DNA of 64,000 nucleotides from Gammaproteobacteria bacterium. Lineage in GTDB: Bacteria > Pseudomonadota > Gammaproteobacteria > Xanthomonadales > SZUA-36. Shown piece by piece: positions 7,280 through 18,441 of the stretch. Every line of letters starts with the position of its first letter. The stretch's first letter is position 1. The DNA is taken from the NCBI GenBank assembly GCA_021772935.1, contig JAJFLA010000041.1, positions 1 to 64,000 on the forward strand, in the 5' to 3' direction. Both the position numbers and the translations under genes were made by a program. Under the pieces are notes generated by a model. The model was not told the DNA's origin, searched no databases, and saw only the letters and a list, made by a program, of their open reading frames with translations.

Positions 7280-9649
7280 GTGAACCAACGCATCGCCTGG
7301 CTACATGAATTGGGAATGGAAGATCTGCACAGAGTCGGTGGGAAAAATGCCTCACTGGGTGAAATGATCAGCCAACTCAACAGTCTTGGTGTGTCGGTGC
7401 CGGGTGGCTTTGCGACGACAGCTTTTGCTTACCAGGAGTTTCTCAATCAATCTGGTCTGAAAGATCAAATTGACGCAAGGCTCGATGCACTGGATGTCGA
7501 TGACGTTCAGGCATTGACACAAGCGGGTAAAGAAATCCGTAAGTCTATTATGGATACGAGCTTTAGTTCTGAGTTGAACCAGGCAGTGACACAAGCCTGG
7601 CAGTTACTGGAAGCCAAATCCGGCACAGACCCATCGGTCGCTGTTCGCTCCTCTGCCACCGCGGAGGACTTACCCGATGCTTCCTTTGCCGGCCAGCAGG
7701 AGACCTTCCTGAACGTACGCGGACTGAATGATGTAAAAGACAAAATTCACGAAGTGTTTGCATCGCTCTACAACGACCGCGCCATAGCCTACCGTGTCCA
7801 CCAGGGGTTCGATCATGCCACGGTTTCCTTGTCTGCTGGTATCCAGATCATGGTACGTTCAGATCTGGCATCAAGCGGGGTTATATTCACACTCGATACT
7901 GAATCCGGCTACGAGGATGCCGTTTTTATTACCTCATCATGGGGTTTGGGTGAAACGGTTGTACAGGGTGCGGTCAACCCGGATGAGTTTTACACCTACA
8001 AACCTAATCTTAAACTGAACAAACCAGCCATTCTGCGCCGAACACTCGGTAGCAAGGCGATCAAGATGATCTATGCAGAATCAGGTGCTGGAGTTGAAAC
8101 CGTTAACGTGCTGCCCCAGGATAGCCAACGCTTCAGCCTGGATGATTCAGAGGTTGAAAACCTGTCGAAGCAAGCCTTGATCATCGAGCAGCACTACGGT
8201 CGCCCGATGGACATCGAGTGGGCCAAAGATGGTCATAACCAGCGCTTATACATCGTTCAGGCACGTCCTGAAACCGTCAATAGTCAGTCGCGTGGTCAGG
8301 CCATCGAACGTTATCACCTGGAAAGTCGTGGTGAGGTCTTGTGCGAAGGTCGCAGCATTGGACAGAAAATTGGTGCAGGCACCACGCGTATCATCGATTC
8401 CATCGAAAACATGTCTGAAGTGCAAGTGGGCGATATACTGGTCACCGACATGACTGATCCAGACTGGGAACCCGTTATGAAACGCACCTCTGCGATCGTC
8501 ACCAACCGCGGTGGTCGTACCTGCCATGCTGCCATCATCGCACGCGAGTTGGGAATACCAGCTGTGGTCGGCTGTGGCGATGCCACGCAACGTCTTCCGG
8601 ACAATGCTGAAGTTACGGTCTCTTGTGCCGAAGGCGAGGCAGGATATGTGTTTGCAGGCAAGCTGGACTTCACCATCAAGCGTGACGACTTGCAAACCAT
8701 GCCTGAGGCACCATTAAAAATTATGATGAATGTGGGTAATCCCGATCGTGCCTTTGATTTCTCTCGCATTCCCAACGCCGGTGTTGGTCTTGCCCGGTTA
8801 GAATTTATCATCAACCGCATGATTGGTGTTCATCCAAAAGCACTGCTGGAGTATGACTCGCAGCCGGATGATGTTCGTGCACAAATAGACAAACGCATGG
8901 CCGGCTACTCGGGACCGGTTGAATATTACGTGGAGCGCCTGAGTGAGGGCATCGCCACTATCGCAGCCGCATTTGCGCCGCAACCCGTTATCGTACGACT
9001 GTCGGATTTCAAATCAAATGAGTATGCCAACCTGATTGGCGGCCGTAACTATGAACCTCATGAAGAAAATCCGATGCTGGGTTTTCGAGGTGCCAGCCGT
9101 TACGTTTCAGAAGGTTTTCGTGACTGCTTCGAGCTCGAATGCCGGGCAATGCGCAAGGTCCGTGAAACCATGGGTCTGCGCAATGTCTGGGCGATGATCC
9201 CATTCGTGCGCACCGTTGCCGAGGCTCGTGGTGTTATCAAGGTAATGAAAGACTTTGGCCTGGAACAGGGCAAACATGATCTGAAAATCATCATGATGTG
9301 TGAATTGCCATCCAATGCACTTTTAGCAGATGAGTTCCTGGATATCTTTGATGGTTTTTCGATCGGATCAAACGATCTGACCCAGCTGACCCTGGGTCTT
9401 GACCGGGACTCGGCAGATATTGCTCATCTGTTTGATGAGCGCGATGAGGCCGTCAAGGCTTTGTTATCAATGGCCATCAAAACTGCCAAAAAGAAAGGTA
9501 AGTACATTGGTATTTGTGGACAGGGACCCTCGGATCACCCGGACCTGGCGGAATGGTTGATGGACCAGGGGATCGAAAGCATGTCACTCAACCCGGACAC
9601 CGTAGTAGAAACATGGATAAAACTGGCAGAACACAAAAAGGGTGGCTAG
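7280..9649 (+). CDS. ppsA: Phosphoenolpyruvate synthase
   Basis: A 789-residue cytoplasmic enzyme that converts pyruvate, ATP and water to PEP, AMP and phosphate at the start of gluconeogenesis. The N-terminal ATP-grasp domain (about 5 to 345) includes the [20 protein letters not shown] motif. The phosphohistidine domain follows, with [15 protein letters not shown] placing the catalytic His at 416. The TIM-barrel PEP domain ends with [17 protein letters not shown] and GICGQGPSD, with the catalytic Cys at 746. The start is GTG at 7280, preceded by ATGAGGA. Length matches the family (about 790). The threonine before the catalytic His is the expected PpsR target. Confidence 0.97.
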   Translation: MNQRIAWLHELGMEDLHRVGGKNASLGEMISQLNSLGVSVPGGFATTAFAYQEFLNQSGLKDQIDARLDALDVDDVQALTQAGKEIRKSIMDTSFSSELNQAVTQAWQLLEAKSGTDPSVAVRSSATAEDLPDASFAGQQETFLNVRGLNDVKDKIHEVFASLYNDRAIAYRVHQGFDHATVSLSAGIQIMVRSDLASSGVIFTLDTESGYEDAVFITSSWGLGETVVQGAVNPDEFYTYKPNLKLNKPAILRRTLGSKAIKMIYAESGAGVETVNVLPQDSQRFSLDDSEVENLSKQALIIEQHYGRPMDIEWAKDGHNQRLYIVQARPETVNSQSRGQAIERYHLESRGEVLCEGRSIGQKIGAGTTRIIDSIENMSEVQVGDILVTDMTDPDWEPVMKRTSAIVTNRGGRTCHAAIIARELGIPAVVGCGDATQRLPDNAEVTVSCAEGEAGYVFAGKLDFTIKRDDLQTMPEAPLKIMMNVGNPDRAFDFSRIPNAGVGLARLEFIINRMIGVHPKALLEYDSQPDDVRAQIDKRMAGYSGPVEYYVERLSEGIATIAAAFAPQPVIVRLSDFKSNEYANLIGGRNYEPHEENPMLGFRGASRYVSEGFRDCFELECRAMRKVRETMGLRNVWAMIPFVRTVAEARGVIKVMKDFGLEQGKHDLKIIMMCELPSNALLADEFLDIFDGFSIGSNDLTQLTLGLDRDSADIAHLFDERDEAVKALLSMAIKTAKKKGKYIGICGQGPSDHPDLAEWLMDQGIESMSLNPDTVVETWIKLAEHKKGG

Positions 9650-9663
9650 GGCCCTGTCGGGTC

Positions 9664-10230
9664 CTATTTACTCCCTTTACCGCCAAATTCTCCCATAAAC
9701 TGTCGGTAGTAACGCAATTCTTCGATAGACTCACGAATATCCGACAGGGCTTCGTGACGGTTTTCTTTATCATAATCCTGTAACGATTCAGGCATCCAGT
9801 TACGGGCAAGTACCTTGAGGGTACTGACGTCCAGATTTCGGTAATGGAACCAACTTTCCAGCTCCGGCATTAAGCGGTACAAAAACCGGCGGTCCTGGCA
9901 AACGCTATTTCCACACATCGGTGATGCGCCTTTTTCCACCCATTCCTTCAAAAAGTGGATATTGGCAGATTCTGCAGCACGCATACTGTACTGACTATGT
10001 ACAACCCGCTGCCAAAGACCGGAATCTGTATGGTGGCTGCGATTCCAGTCATCCATCGCCTTCAAAACAGCTTCATCCTGCTGGACAGCACAAACCGGAC
10101 CTTCGGCCAGCACATTCAACTCGCCATCGGTAACAATGACGGCAATTTCAATGATCGAGTCGTTAATCGTATCCAACCCGGTCATTTCCAGGTCGATCCA
10201 GATTAATCGCTTTTTGTCTTCAGCAGCCAT
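9664..10230 (-). CDS. orn: Oligoribonuclease
   Basis: A 188-residue DEDDh 3'-5' exonuclease that degrades di- and short oligoribonucleotides, including pGpG from c-di-GMP turnover. Exo motif I is [11 protein letters not shown]; the last motif is [14 protein letters not shown], with His and Asp in place. The start is the ATG at 10230 ([15 protein letters not shown]), which gives the family length; an in-frame 77-residue upstream extension is not conserved. It is divergent from rsgA, as in most gammaproteobacteria, and convergent with ppsA with only 14 bases between stops. Confidence 0.95.
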   Translation of the reverse strand: MAAEDKKRLIWIDLEMTGLDTINDSIIEIAVIVTDGELNVLAEGPVCAVQQDEAVLKAMDDWNRSHHTDSGLWQRVVHSQYSMRAAESANIHFLKEWVEKGASPMCGNSVCQDRRFLYRLMPELESWFHYRNLDVSTLKVLARNWMPESLQDYDKENRHEALSDIRESIEELRYYRQFMGEFGGKGSK

Positions 10231-10340
10231 AGGGTCTTTTTCAGTGTTTTGCGAACTATACCGACCAATGCACCTTTGTGCCATGCTCAATTCACTTTTG
10301 GCAGGTACAATAGTCGAATGCAGAGCGTCAAAAAGCCTAA

Positions 10341-11246
10341 GTGACAAGCACATTCCTATCAGAGGCCCTGGTGCTCGTGTCCTATGGTGGCCAGGGTGTT
10401 GTACTACTGCCTGATGGTGAACGTAAGCCATGTAAATTTCGACGTAAGATTGGACGTCCATTTTGTGGCGACCAGGTTCTGGTCGGACGGGCCGATGATG
10501 CCTCCCTGGTGGTTAACTCCATACTGCCACGAAAAAATAAATTTGTACGGGCAGATGAGCGTCAGCGTCTGCACATCATTGCCGCTAATCTTGACCAGGT
10601 CTTGATCGTAGTAGCTGCACGCCCCCTACCCTCACGGGATTTAATGGAGCGTTACCTGCTGGCCGTACACAGCCTCGGTATTGAGCCACTTATCGTACTC
10701 AACAAAACAGACCTGGAGGTAGCCGCAGACGAAACAGCCGCCGGGGCAAAAGTGCTGGCCCATATGCCAGACTATGAAGCGCTGGGCTATACCGTCATTC
10801 GCACGTCGTGTAAAACCAAGCCGGGTATAACAGGTCTGCAATCTGTGCTTAAAGACCGTACCAGTATCCTTGTCGGACAATCCGGTGTCGGTAAATCTTC
10901 GCTGATCAACCAGTTATTACCTGACTTGCATATTCAGACTGGCGCCCTTTCCACTGCTACTGGTAAGGGTACGCATACCACAACCTCAACCATACTGTAT
11001 CAGTTCACCGGTGGTGGTCACCTGATTGATTCGCCTGGTGTGTGGGAATACGGCATCTGGAAACTGGACAACAATGAACTTGCAGCAGGGTTTATTGAAT
11101 TCAATCCATGGCTTGGTCGATGCCGGTTTAATAATTGCGTGCACGCGACAGAGCCTGATTGCGCCATTAAGCAAGCGGTCACCGAAGGACATATCCGAGA
11201 CTGGCGTTATCAATCCTATTTGCGTTTGTTGGCACAAAACTCTTAA
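10341..11246 (+). CDS. rsgA: Ribosome small subunit biogenesis GTPase RsgA
   Basis: A 301-residue circularly permuted GTPase that acts late in 30S maturation. An OB-fold domain (about 10 to 75) precedes the G domain in the permuted order G4 (LNKTDLE), G1 ([12 protein letters not shown]), G3 (DSPGVWEYG). The C-terminal zinc knuckle is [17 protein letters not shown]. The start is GTG at 10341. It is somewhat shorter at the N-terminus than the E. coli protein, like many short orthologues. The divergent orn neighbour is conserved. Confidence 0.95.
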   Translation: MTSTFLSEALVLVSYGGQGVVLLPDGERKPCKFRRKIGRPFCGDQVLVGRADDASLVVNSILPRKNKFVRADERQRLHIIAANLDQVLIVVAARPLPSRDLMERYLLAVHSLGIEPLIVLNKTDLEVAADETAAGAKVLAHMPDYEALGYTVIRTSCKTKPGITGLQSVLKDRTSILVGQSGVGKSSLINQLLPDLHIQTGALSTATGKGTHTTTSTILYQFTGGGHLIDSPGVWEYGIWKLDNNELAAGFIEFNPWLGRCRFNNCVHATEPDCAIKQAVTEGHIRDWRYQSYLRLLAQNS

Positions 11247-11391
11247 CTATAAGCTTTGAGATTTAGTCGCAACGCTTGAACAAAGCCCAACTGCACCAGT
11301 CTCAGCAGCAGTGTAAGTGTGCAACAAGTAAGCAATAATCGTTTTTATGCTATTCTGAGCACCTCCAAACACACAAACTAAGTGGAAGAAG

Positions 11392-11679
11392 ATGATGACA
11401 CGGATTGTTCTGGCTCTTACGCTGGCTTTAAGCTTTCAGGCCATTAACGCTGATGTGCTGATTATTGATGAAGTGCGTCAGGCTGAGCGCATGGAATTAC
11501 CAAAAAACGGGCAAAGCAAAGCCAGTATCGAGGCAAAATTTGGCACACCGCAGCAAAAACTGGCAGCGGTGGGTGAGCCACCCATTTCCAGCTGGAAATA
11601 CGACAATTACAGCGTATACTTCGAGTATGACCTGGTCTTATTTACTGTTTTACACCCAGGCACAGTCATAGAAAAATAA
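11392..11679 (+). CDS. Small secreted protein of unknown function
   Basis: A 95-residue protein (or 94 from the second Met) with a signal peptide ending near INADV. The mature part has a basic segment (MELPKNGQSKASIEAKFGTPQQKL) followed by SSWKYDNYSVYFEYDLVLFTVLHP. The 'G-x-S-x-x-x-I-x-x-x-F-G-x-P' helix-turn then 'W-x-Y-x-x-x-x-V-x-F' strand order resembles BamE/SmpA-type folds. It is widespread as a conserved hypothetical in gammaproteobacteria. AAGTGGAAGAAG upstream provides a ribosome site. Confidence 0.6.
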   Translation: MMTRIVLALTLALSFQAINADVLIIDEVRQAERMELPKNGQSKASIEAKFGTPQQKLAAVGEPPISSWKYDNYSVYFEYDLVLFTVLHPGTVIEK

Positions 11680-11755
11680 GCACGAGCTGCGCTTCTGCGT
11701 TATCCTTGCGCCCTTTCAAATTAGATCGAGTCCCTGTGAGGGCTCCCAAAGCTGA

Positions 11756-12994
11756 ATGCCTGACTCAGACACCTCAATTACAACAGAACAATTGACCCAT
11801 AAACAAGGGCTTAACGAGCAACCAATACGGGAGATAACTCGTGACGGTGTTCATTATGTGCTTTTGGGTACTGCCCATGTTTCGCGGACCAGTGTAGAGG
11901 CCGTGACCGAAATGGCTGACAGCGGCAAGTTTGACGCCATTGCCGTTGAACTCTGCCCGGCGCGCCACCAGGCCCTAAGCAAACAACAGCAATGGAAAGA
12001 GATGGACCTGTATCGCATTATTCGCGAGAAAAAAGCAGGTCTGGTCATGGCCAGTTTGGCGCTGGGGGCATATCAACGCCGCATTGCTGAGCAATTTGGC
12101 ATCGAGCCAGGCGCAGAGCTTAAAGCAGCTTCGGATGCTGCTATTGCCCACGATATACCGTTACAACTTATCGACCGTGACCTTGCAATCACCCTGAAAC
12201 GCAGCTATCGCGCTGTACCATGGTACAAGCGCATGATGCTGACGACTGGCCTGGTCATGAGCACCGTCAGCTCTGATGAGATTGACGAAGGTCAGATAGA
12301 AAAACTGAAAGAAGGCGACATTCTGGAGTCCACTTTTACGGAATTCGCTGAACAATCCCCCGAATTGTACGAGGCCCTGATTGCTGAACGTGACCGCTTC
12401 ATGGCTGCACGTTTACGTCAGGAAAACCTGAATAATGCCGGCAAGTGCATCCTGGTGGTGATTGGTGCCGGCCACCTTGAAGGTCTGGCGAGCTACCTTA
12501 AATCGGACCCGGCAGACCCACAATCCGAAGTAGAGGCGCTATCAAAACTAGCCCCTGCCGCACGCTGGCCAAAATTTGTTCCCTGGGTGATTGCCACATT
12601 GGTTATAACCGGTTTCTGGCTCGGCTTTTCCCGCAGCCCGGAGCTCGGATGGGAATTGGTCACACTTTGGGTCGTCATTAATGGCAGCCTCGCGGCACTG
12701 GGCGCATTGATCGCACGCGGCCACCCATTGACTATACTCAGTGCCATGGTTGCTGCGCCGTTAACATCTCTGAACCCGGCAATTGCGGCTGGCATGGTCA
12801 CCGGCGTGGTGGAATCCTGGCTACGTAAACCGAAGGTTTCCGACCTTGAAAGATTACGTGATGATGCCACTACTGTTAAAGGCTGGTTCAAGAACCCCGC
12901 GACACGCATATTACTGGTATTCTTTTTTTCAAATCTCGGTTCCGGTATTGGTACCTGGGTGGCAGGATTTCGAATTTTTGATGCTCTAAGCTGA
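11756..12994 (+). CDS. TraB-family membrane protein
   Basis: A 412-residue protein. The N-terminal 250 residues are a TraB/PrgY domain with YVLLGTAHVSRTSVE, IAVELCPAR and the later VVIGAGHLEGLASYL motifs. Three or four hydrophobic helices follow between about 265 and 412 (for example WVIATLVITGFWLGF). TraB-fold domains carry GXXH and GXXXH motifs related to TIKI-type metalloproteases, and bacterial members include pheromone-shutdown PrgY. A protease role is plausible but unproven for chromosomal members. It is followed closely by dusB. Confidence 0.8.
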   Translation: MPDSDTSITTEQLTHKQGLNEQPIREITRDGVHYVLLGTAHVSRTSVEAVTEMADSGKFDAIAVELCPARHQALSKQQQWKEMDLYRIIREKKAGLVMASLALGAYQRRIAEQFGIEPGAELKAASDAAIAHDIPLQLIDRDLAITLKRSYRAVPWYKRMMLTTGLVMSTVSSDEIDEGQIEKLKEGDILESTFTEFAEQSPELYEALIAERDRFMAARLRQENLNNAGKCILVVIGAGHLEGLASYLKSDPADPQSEVEALSKLAPAARWPKFVPWVIATLVITGFWLGFSRSPELGWELVTLWVVINGSLAALGALIARGHPLTILSAMVAAPLTSLNPAIAAGMVTGVVESWLRKPKVSDLERLRDDATTVKGWFKNPATRILLVFFFSNLGSGIGTWVAGFRIFDALS

Positions 12995-13027
12995 TATTAT
13001 TAACCATAACGCTCATCAATCGCGCCC

Positions 13028-14038
13028 ATGCAAATTGGATCCTACACATTACCCAACCCCATAGCCCTGGCACCAATGGCAGGGGTTACCGACCGCCCGT
13101 TCCGCCAGCTTTGTCGTGAATTGGGTGCGGGATATGTCGTTACTGAAATGGTTACTTCAAACCCGCAACTCAGGCATACCCGCAAATCCAAATGGCGGAG
13201 TAGTTTTGACGGCGAGCCAACACCTCTTGCAGTGCAAATTGTCGGCAGCGAGCCCGACACACTGGCAGAAGCTGCCCGCTATAACGTTAGTCTGGGTGCA
13301 CAGATCATTGATATCAACATGGGTTGCCCGGCCAAGAAGGTCTGCGGCAAGCTCGGCGGCTCCGCGTTATTGTCAGATATCACATTGGTCGAAGCGATAC
13401 TCAACTCCGTGGTTGCAAGCGTCTCTGTACCCGTCACACTGAAAATGCGCACCGGTCCGGATACCGGTAACCGCAATGGGCTAGAGATCGCAAAAATCGC
13501 CGAATCATGTGGTGTATCAGCATTGGCAATACACGGCCGTACTCGAGCAGATCGTTTTCGTGGTCAGGCCGAATACGAAACCATCCGCACAATCTGCAAC
13601 AATATATCCATACCCGTGTTTGCCAACGGTGATGTCAACACACCGGCACAGGCACGTGAAGTGCTGGATTTCACCGGTGCAGATGGTCTCATGGTGGGGC
13701 GCGGCGCACAGGGAAATCCTTGGATATTCAGGGAACTCAGCCACTATCTGCGTACCGGAAAAATGTTAGCACCACCGCTACCGGAAGAAGTCCACAGCAT
13801 CATGCGTGACCACCTGCAGCGCTTACATGGTTTTTACGGTGAAATTCATGGTGTACGTGTCGCCCGCAAACATATCGGCTGGTACCTGAAGGGTCGACCC
13901 GACTCAAAGCATGTATTGTATGATCTAATGCGTGTACAGACTGCGGAAGAACAATTCCAATTATTGGAACAACACTTTCTGGACCCATCTAAACCAGGAC
14001 TTGTTAATACTTATCAGATTGCTGCGACGGGAGCCTGA
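13028..14038 (+). CDS. dusB: tRNA-dihydrouridine synthase B
   Basis: A 336-residue FMN-dependent enzyme that reduces uridine in the tRNA D loop (U17 in E. coli). The TIM barrel starts with IALAPMAGVTDRPFR. The catalytic loop is MGCPAKKVCGKLGGSAL, with the active-site Cys; TLKMRTG and ALAIHGRTRADRFRG are FMN-binding; the C-terminal helical domain follows. The assignment to DusB rests on N-terminal and loop similarity and the length. In many gammaproteobacteria dusB is followed by fis; here a DUF349 gene follows 6 bases downstream. Confidence 0.92.
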   Translation: MQIGSYTLPNPIALAPMAGVTDRPFRQLCRELGAGYVVTEMVTSNPQLRHTRKSKWRSSFDGEPTPLAVQIVGSEPDTLAEAARYNVSLGAQIIDINMGCPAKKVCGKLGGSALLSDITLVEAILNSVVASVSVPVTLKMRTGPDTGNRNGLEIAKIAESCGVSALAIHGRTRADRFRGQAEYETIRTICNNISIPVFANGDVNTPAQAREVLDFTGADGLMVGRGAQGNPWIFRELSHYLRTGKMLAPPLPEEVHSIMRDHLQRLHGFYGEIHGVRVARKHIGWYLKGRPDSKHVLYDLMRVQTAEEQFQLLEQHFLDPSKPGLVNTYQIAATGA

Positions 14039-14044
14039 TCTTAA

Positions 14045-16753
14045 ATGAACTGGAAGCAACGTCTTTTCAAACCTAAATGGCAACACAAGAGTGCCGATAT
14101 TCGCCTCGAATCGGTCACCACTGAACAGCACCCGGAACTCATCGGTAAACTGGTTGAAATCGCCGGCACCGATGAAGATAGCCGGATACGTTGTGCAGCT
14201 ATCAAGCGATTGCACCAGCTGGAAAATATCTTAAAGTTATACGGCGGCGAGACAGACGGAGAAGTAAAAGCGCTGCTGGAAGACCGTATTCATCAGCTGG
14301 CTTCTTCCTCAAACGAATCCCGTCCGGCGCTCAAGTTTCGTATGCAGGTTGTTGAATCCACTTCAAACCGCGAACTAATCGAACATCTTGCCAGCCACGC
14401 CCCGGAAGCCGAGTTGCGTTACGCTGCACTGGGCAAAATTGAACGACAGGGTGTGCTGGGGGATTGCTGTATACAAGATAGTGATGCTAAAAACCGTGGC
14501 TTTGCCGCCAGCCGGATCACCCAACACACCACCCTTAAGCGGGTTATAGATGCATTGAGAAAGCGTGACAAAGCACTTTACGCAGTATTAAAGTCACGAC
14601 TTCATCAGGAATTGCTAAAACAGGCTGACCCTAAAGCCATTCATACTGAAGCACTTAAAATCTGCAGCACACTGGAAAAACAGGCGTTGGATCCAGACCA
14701 AAGAGACCCGTTGGTCAACAGAGCCCAACACACTGCCTGGCAACTCATTGCCAGCAAAGCCACTGCAGACATGAGTGAACGCTACCAACGAATCTGCGAA
14801 CGACTTGCTGCTCCAGTGGTAGCCAGTCCGCCAGCCCAGGTGGCAACAGTTACTGAAGCCATACCTAAAAAAATACTGCCGGCAGAGCCAAAAAATGTGC
14901 TCGTGGAGGCACCACACGCCAATGAACTCTTGCAGCAAACGGCGATAACGATTGACCTCTACCAATCCGAAAACCCAGAACAGCCCCAAGCGGTAAATGT
15001 TAATAAGCTAAAGCATCAATTAGACAAAGTCTGGAAGCAATGTAAGCCACCACACGCAGAAGATCTGGTGTGCTGGAAAAAAGCCACTGCCACGCTTCAA
15101 CATCTTGAAACCAGACTGGAACAACAGCAACAGCAGTTCGAAAAAGAACTCAGCCAGGCTCAACAACTGTTAACCCAGCTTGAGACAGAACTGGAACAAG
15201 GCGAACTGCACAAAGCCCTCGAAACCCGTGCCAAACTGCAACAATTAGGAAAAGAGCAAGGGAAAAACAAAGGCTGGCGACAGATCAACAACAGTATGGC
15301 GGCTATGCAGGCACGCCTGCGCGAGCTACGCGACTGGCAGCATTGGTCAAATAATAAAGTCAGAAAACGTCTGATTGCTGAGATGGAAGTTTTGCCTGCC
15401 GCTGACCTGCACCCGGATGCCCTGCTCGATCGGGTTAAAAGTCTACAAGTAGAATGGAAATCACTGGAACACAGCGAACAGATCCCAGGTGACAAACACT
15501 TTGTAGCCACCCCATGGATGTGGCGAAAGTTCAGCGCTGCCGGTCATACGGCTTTCGATACCGCGAAGCCATACCTTGATAAACGTAGTGAAATCCAATC
15601 GCGTCATGCGCAATCATTGGCTACTTTTTGTGAAGAGTTGGAGCAACTGGCCCAAGCCATACCGGCAGACCTGGTGGCACTTGGCAAAGGCCTGAACCAG
15701 GGCCGGAAAAAACTACATGATCTCAACAACATACCGGCCAGACAACGACAAAAATTTGCCAAACAACTCAAAACCGCACTGGATAAAGCAAATGCAGTTA
15801 TACAGGCTCACTACCAGGTGGTGGAAAAAGAAAAAATGAAATTGATTCGCAGCGCCAGTCAGTTGATACATATGACAGAGCGCAGCGAGGCTATTACCCA
15901 GGCAAAATCACTACAAGCAAACTGGAAAGCAGCAGGTAGCCTGTGGCGTAGTAAAGAACAAGCACTCTGGAATCAATTCCGTGAGCACCTGAATCCCTTG
16001 TTTGAAGAACTCAAAGAGCAGCAAGCAAGTATTCGCAGCGCCGATGGCGAAAAATTAGCCGCACAAAAAGCACTGTGTACACAATTGAAAAATATATTGG
16101 GATCCGAAGAGGATTTATCCGCCCTCCACGGCAAGGTTCAAGGCCTTCAGGACAACTGGAAAGAGATTCAAAACCCTGACCGCAAACTTTTGCTTTCATT
16201 CCAGGCCTTGGTGACGCAATACCAGGCGCAGGTCAAACAGGCCCAACAACAACAAGTTGAAACAGACCGTGAGCGCTGGTGGCTGAAGTCTGCACTGCTT
16301 CACGAATTAACGGTGAGCGGTAAAACCAGCAAAGGCACAATTAGTAAAAAGATTGAAAACAAGATAAAAAAAGCCTGGCCAGAAGACCATTCCGATGACA
16401 GCCTTGAATGCAATATGGATCAAACCTATCAAGAAATTCTGAATGAAAATATAGAAGGTCTGACTGAAGACGAGATTAGCGATATGCAGAATCGAGCCAG
16501 ATCGCTATGTATCGGGCTCGAATTCATTGCCGGGTTACCATCACCGGATGAAGACCGTGACCAGCGTATGCGATACCAGGTTGACCGTCTGGCCGAATCA
16601 ATGTCTGGCGAAGGTATCAGACAACCAGCCGCCGAGGAAGCCAGTTTCTCAGAAAGAGAATGGCTAAGCATGTACGCACTGCCTGAGGCCGACTTCAAAT
16701 CCTTTGGAAAACGCATAAAGCAGGCGTTAACCACAATTACGGAGAGCATTTAA
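14045..16753 (+). CDS. DUF349-repeat coiled-coil protein
   Basis: A 902-residue cytoplasmic protein. The first 250 residues are helical and HEAT-like, with motifs such as IRCAAIKRLHQLENI. About 330 to 400 is a strong Gln/Glu-rich coiled coil. Several DUF349-type modules follow from about 440 to 740, each with a W-K pattern (VEWKSLEHSEQ, ANWKAAGSLWRS, DNWKEIQNPDRK). The gene lies 6 bases after dusB and its TAA overlaps the ATG of the antiporter gene (TAATG), so the group is probably one operon. DUF349 proteins have no firmly established molecular function. Confidence 0.8.
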   Translation: MNWKQRLFKPKWQHKSADIRLESVTTEQHPELIGKLVEIAGTDEDSRIRCAAIKRLHQLENILKLYGGETDGEVKALLEDRIHQLASSSNESRPALKFRMQVVESTSNRELIEHLASHAPEAELRYAALGKIERQGVLGDCCIQDSDAKNRGFAASRITQHTTLKRVIDALRKRDKALYAVLKSRLHQELLKQADPKAIHTEALKICSTLEKQALDPDQRDPLVNRAQHTAWQLIASKATADMSERYQRICERLAAPVVASPPAQVATVTEAIPKKILPAEPKNVLVEAPHANELLQQTAITIDLYQSENPEQPQAVNVNKLKHQLDKVWKQCKPPHAEDLVCWKKATATLQHLETRLEQQQQQFEKELSQAQQLLTQLETELEQGELHKALETRAKLQQLGKEQGKNKGWRQINNSMAAMQARLRELRDWQHWSNNKVRKRLIAEMEVLPAADLHPDALLDRVKSLQVEWKSLEHSEQIPGDKHFVATPWMWRKFSAAGHTAFDTAKPYLDKRSEIQSRHAQSLATFCEELEQLAQAIPADLVALGKGLNQGRKKLHDLNNIPARQRQKFAKQLKTALDKANAVIQAHYQVVEKEKMKLIRSASQLIHMTERSEAITQAKSLQANWKAAGSLWRSKEQALWNQFREHLNPLFEELKEQQASIRSADGEKLAAQKALCTQLKNILGSEEDLSALHGKVQGLQDNWKEIQNPDRKLLLSFQALVTQYQAQVKQAQQQQVETDRERWWLKSALLHELTVSGKTSKGTISKKIENKIKKAWPEDHSDDSLECNMDQTYQEILNENIEGLTEDEISDMQNRARSLCIGLEFIAGLPSPDEDRDQRMRYQVDRLAESMSGEGIRQPAAEEASFSEREWLSMYALPEADFKSFGKRIKQALTTITESI

Positions 16754-18441
16754 TGCTTAATAACAATAAATTAGCAAATATTCTTTATGTATTTTATCTA
16801 TTGTTATTCAGTACTGTTACACATGCCACAGAAACAGAACCACAAGCTGCTGGAAGCTGGATTGCGGTCTTACCACCCCTACTGACCATTGTTTTTGCAC
16901 TGACATTCAAACGTGTGATTCCTGCTCTTTTTCTGGGTATCTGGATGGGTGCCTGGGCCATAAACGATTTCGGAATCTTCGGTCTTTGGACCGGCTTGCT
17001 GGATACTTTTCAGGTATTTGTCTCAAATGCGTTGTCCAATCCTGACCACACTGCGATTGTACTTTTTTCCATGATGGTCGGTGGCATGGTAGGCATTATT
17101 TCACGCAACGGTGGTATGCAAGGGATCGTCAACCACATTGTTAAATGGGCAGATTCTGCGCGCCACGCTTGCCTGGCAACCGCTTCGCTGGGCGTCGCCA
17201 TATTTTTTGACGACTACGCCAACACACTGGTAGTTGGCAATACCATGCGCCCGGTAACCGATTCAATGCGTGTTTCAAGAGAAAAACTGGCCTATATCGT
17301 AGATTCAACTGCTGCCCCCGTAGCCTGTATCGCAGTCGTGACAACCTGGATAGGTTATGAAATCGGCCTGATCGGTGATTCCATCAACAAGATGGAGGGA
17401 CTGGATACCGAAGCTTACCTGTTATTCCTCAATACCCTGCCCTATAGTTTTTATCCCATCATGGCGATCGCCTTTGTATTCATGGTTTCTGCCAGCGGCC
17501 GGGATTTCGGCCCCATGCTTGCAGCAGAAAAACTCGCTCAACAACAGGGCTCCAAAAGCCCGGAGATGAATCAGGATGGTCCACAGGAAACAGACAGCCT
17601 TGAACCTATCGACGGCAAACCCCAACGTGCGTTCAATGCTTATATTCCTGTTATGGTCATGATTTTGGGTATGCTCGTCGGGCTTTATGTTACGGGCAAG
17701 CAAGCGCTGAGCGGCATCGAAGACCCAGCGCTACGTGACATTATCGGCAGCGCCAATTCATACACAGCCCTGATGTGGTCTTCGCTGGCCTCGATGATGA
17801 CCGCAGCCTTGCTGTCTCTGGCACAGCGAATCATGGGTCTTGAAGAAGTGGTCAATGCCTGGTTCCACGGTGTGCGTGCCATGCTGATGGCGATGATCAT
17901 CCTGATCCTGGCCTGGTCCCTGGGAGAAGTAACCGACATATTGAAAACTGCACAGTTCCTGGTCGACATTCTCGGTGATTCACTACCAACATTTATTCTG
18001 CCTACGATGGTGTTTGTGCTCGCTGCGGCCACTGCTTTTGCGACTGGCTCCAGCTGGGGTGCCATGGGTATTCTATTCCCACTGGCGATGCCATTGACCT
18101 GGGCAGTAATGGTTTCCCACGGACAAACAGGTCCGGAACACATGCATCTCCTTTATTCATCCATATCTGCCATCCTTGCAGGTGCCGTTTGGGGTGATCA
18201 CTGCTCACCCATTTCTGATACCACCATTTTGTCCTCACTGGCATCTGGTTGTGACCATATTGAGCATGTCCGTACCCAGTTGCCTTATGCAATTACAGTG
18301 GGTGCAACTGCAATCCTGTTCGGCAGCGTCATGACTGCGTTGGGCTCGCCCTGGTGGCTTGGTATGTCGCTTGGCTTGCTTGTGCTATGGCTGATCCTCA
18401 GGTATTTCGGCAAGTTATCCTGCCAACCACAAATCGGCTAA
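16753..18441 (+). CDS. NhaC-family Na+/H+ antiporter
   Basis: A 562-residue inner-membrane protein with about 11 to 12 hydrophobic helices and a hydrophobic N-terminal segment. Family features include FFDDYANTLVVGNTMRPV with acidic residues in a membrane-embedded motif and GAVWGDHCSPISDTTILSS near the C-terminus. A polar loop of about 50 residues (around 260 to 300) separates the halves. It should exchange Na+ for H+, although some relatives exchange amino acids or malate, so the substrate is inferred. It is coupled by TAATG at both ends, to the DUF349 gene and to mfd. Confidence 0.85.
   Translation: MLNNNKLANILYVFYLLLFSTVTHATETEPQAAGSWIAVLPPLLTIVFALTFKRVIPALFLGIWMGAWAINDFGIFGLWTGLLDTFQVFVSNALSNPDHTAIVLFSMMVGGMVGIISRNGGMQGIVNHIVKWADSARHACLATASLGVAIFFDDYANTLVVGNTMRPVTDSMRVSREKLAYIVDSTAAPVACIAVVTTWIGYEIGLIGDSINKMEGLDTEAYLLFLNTLPYSFYPIMAIAFVFMVSASGRDFGPMLAAEKLAQQQGSKSPEMNQDGPQETDSLEPIDGKPQRAFNAYIPVMVMILGMLVGLYVTGKQALSGIEDPALRDIIGSANSYTALMWSSLASMMTAALLSLAQRIMGLEEVVNAWFHGVRAMLMAMIILILAWSLGEVTDILKTAQFLVDILGDSLPTFILPTMVFVLAAATAFATGSSWGAMGILFPLAMPLTWAVMVSHGQTGPEHMHLLYSSISAILAGAVWGDHCSPISDTTILSSLASGCDHIEHVRTQLPYAITVGATAILFGSVMTALGSPWWLGMSLGLLVLWLILRYFGKLSCQPQIG

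Noticed and set aside
8246-8820. Long minus-strand frames within ppsA
   Set aside because: They are antisense to a well-conserved gene, lack domains and ribosome sites, and follow from its codon bias.
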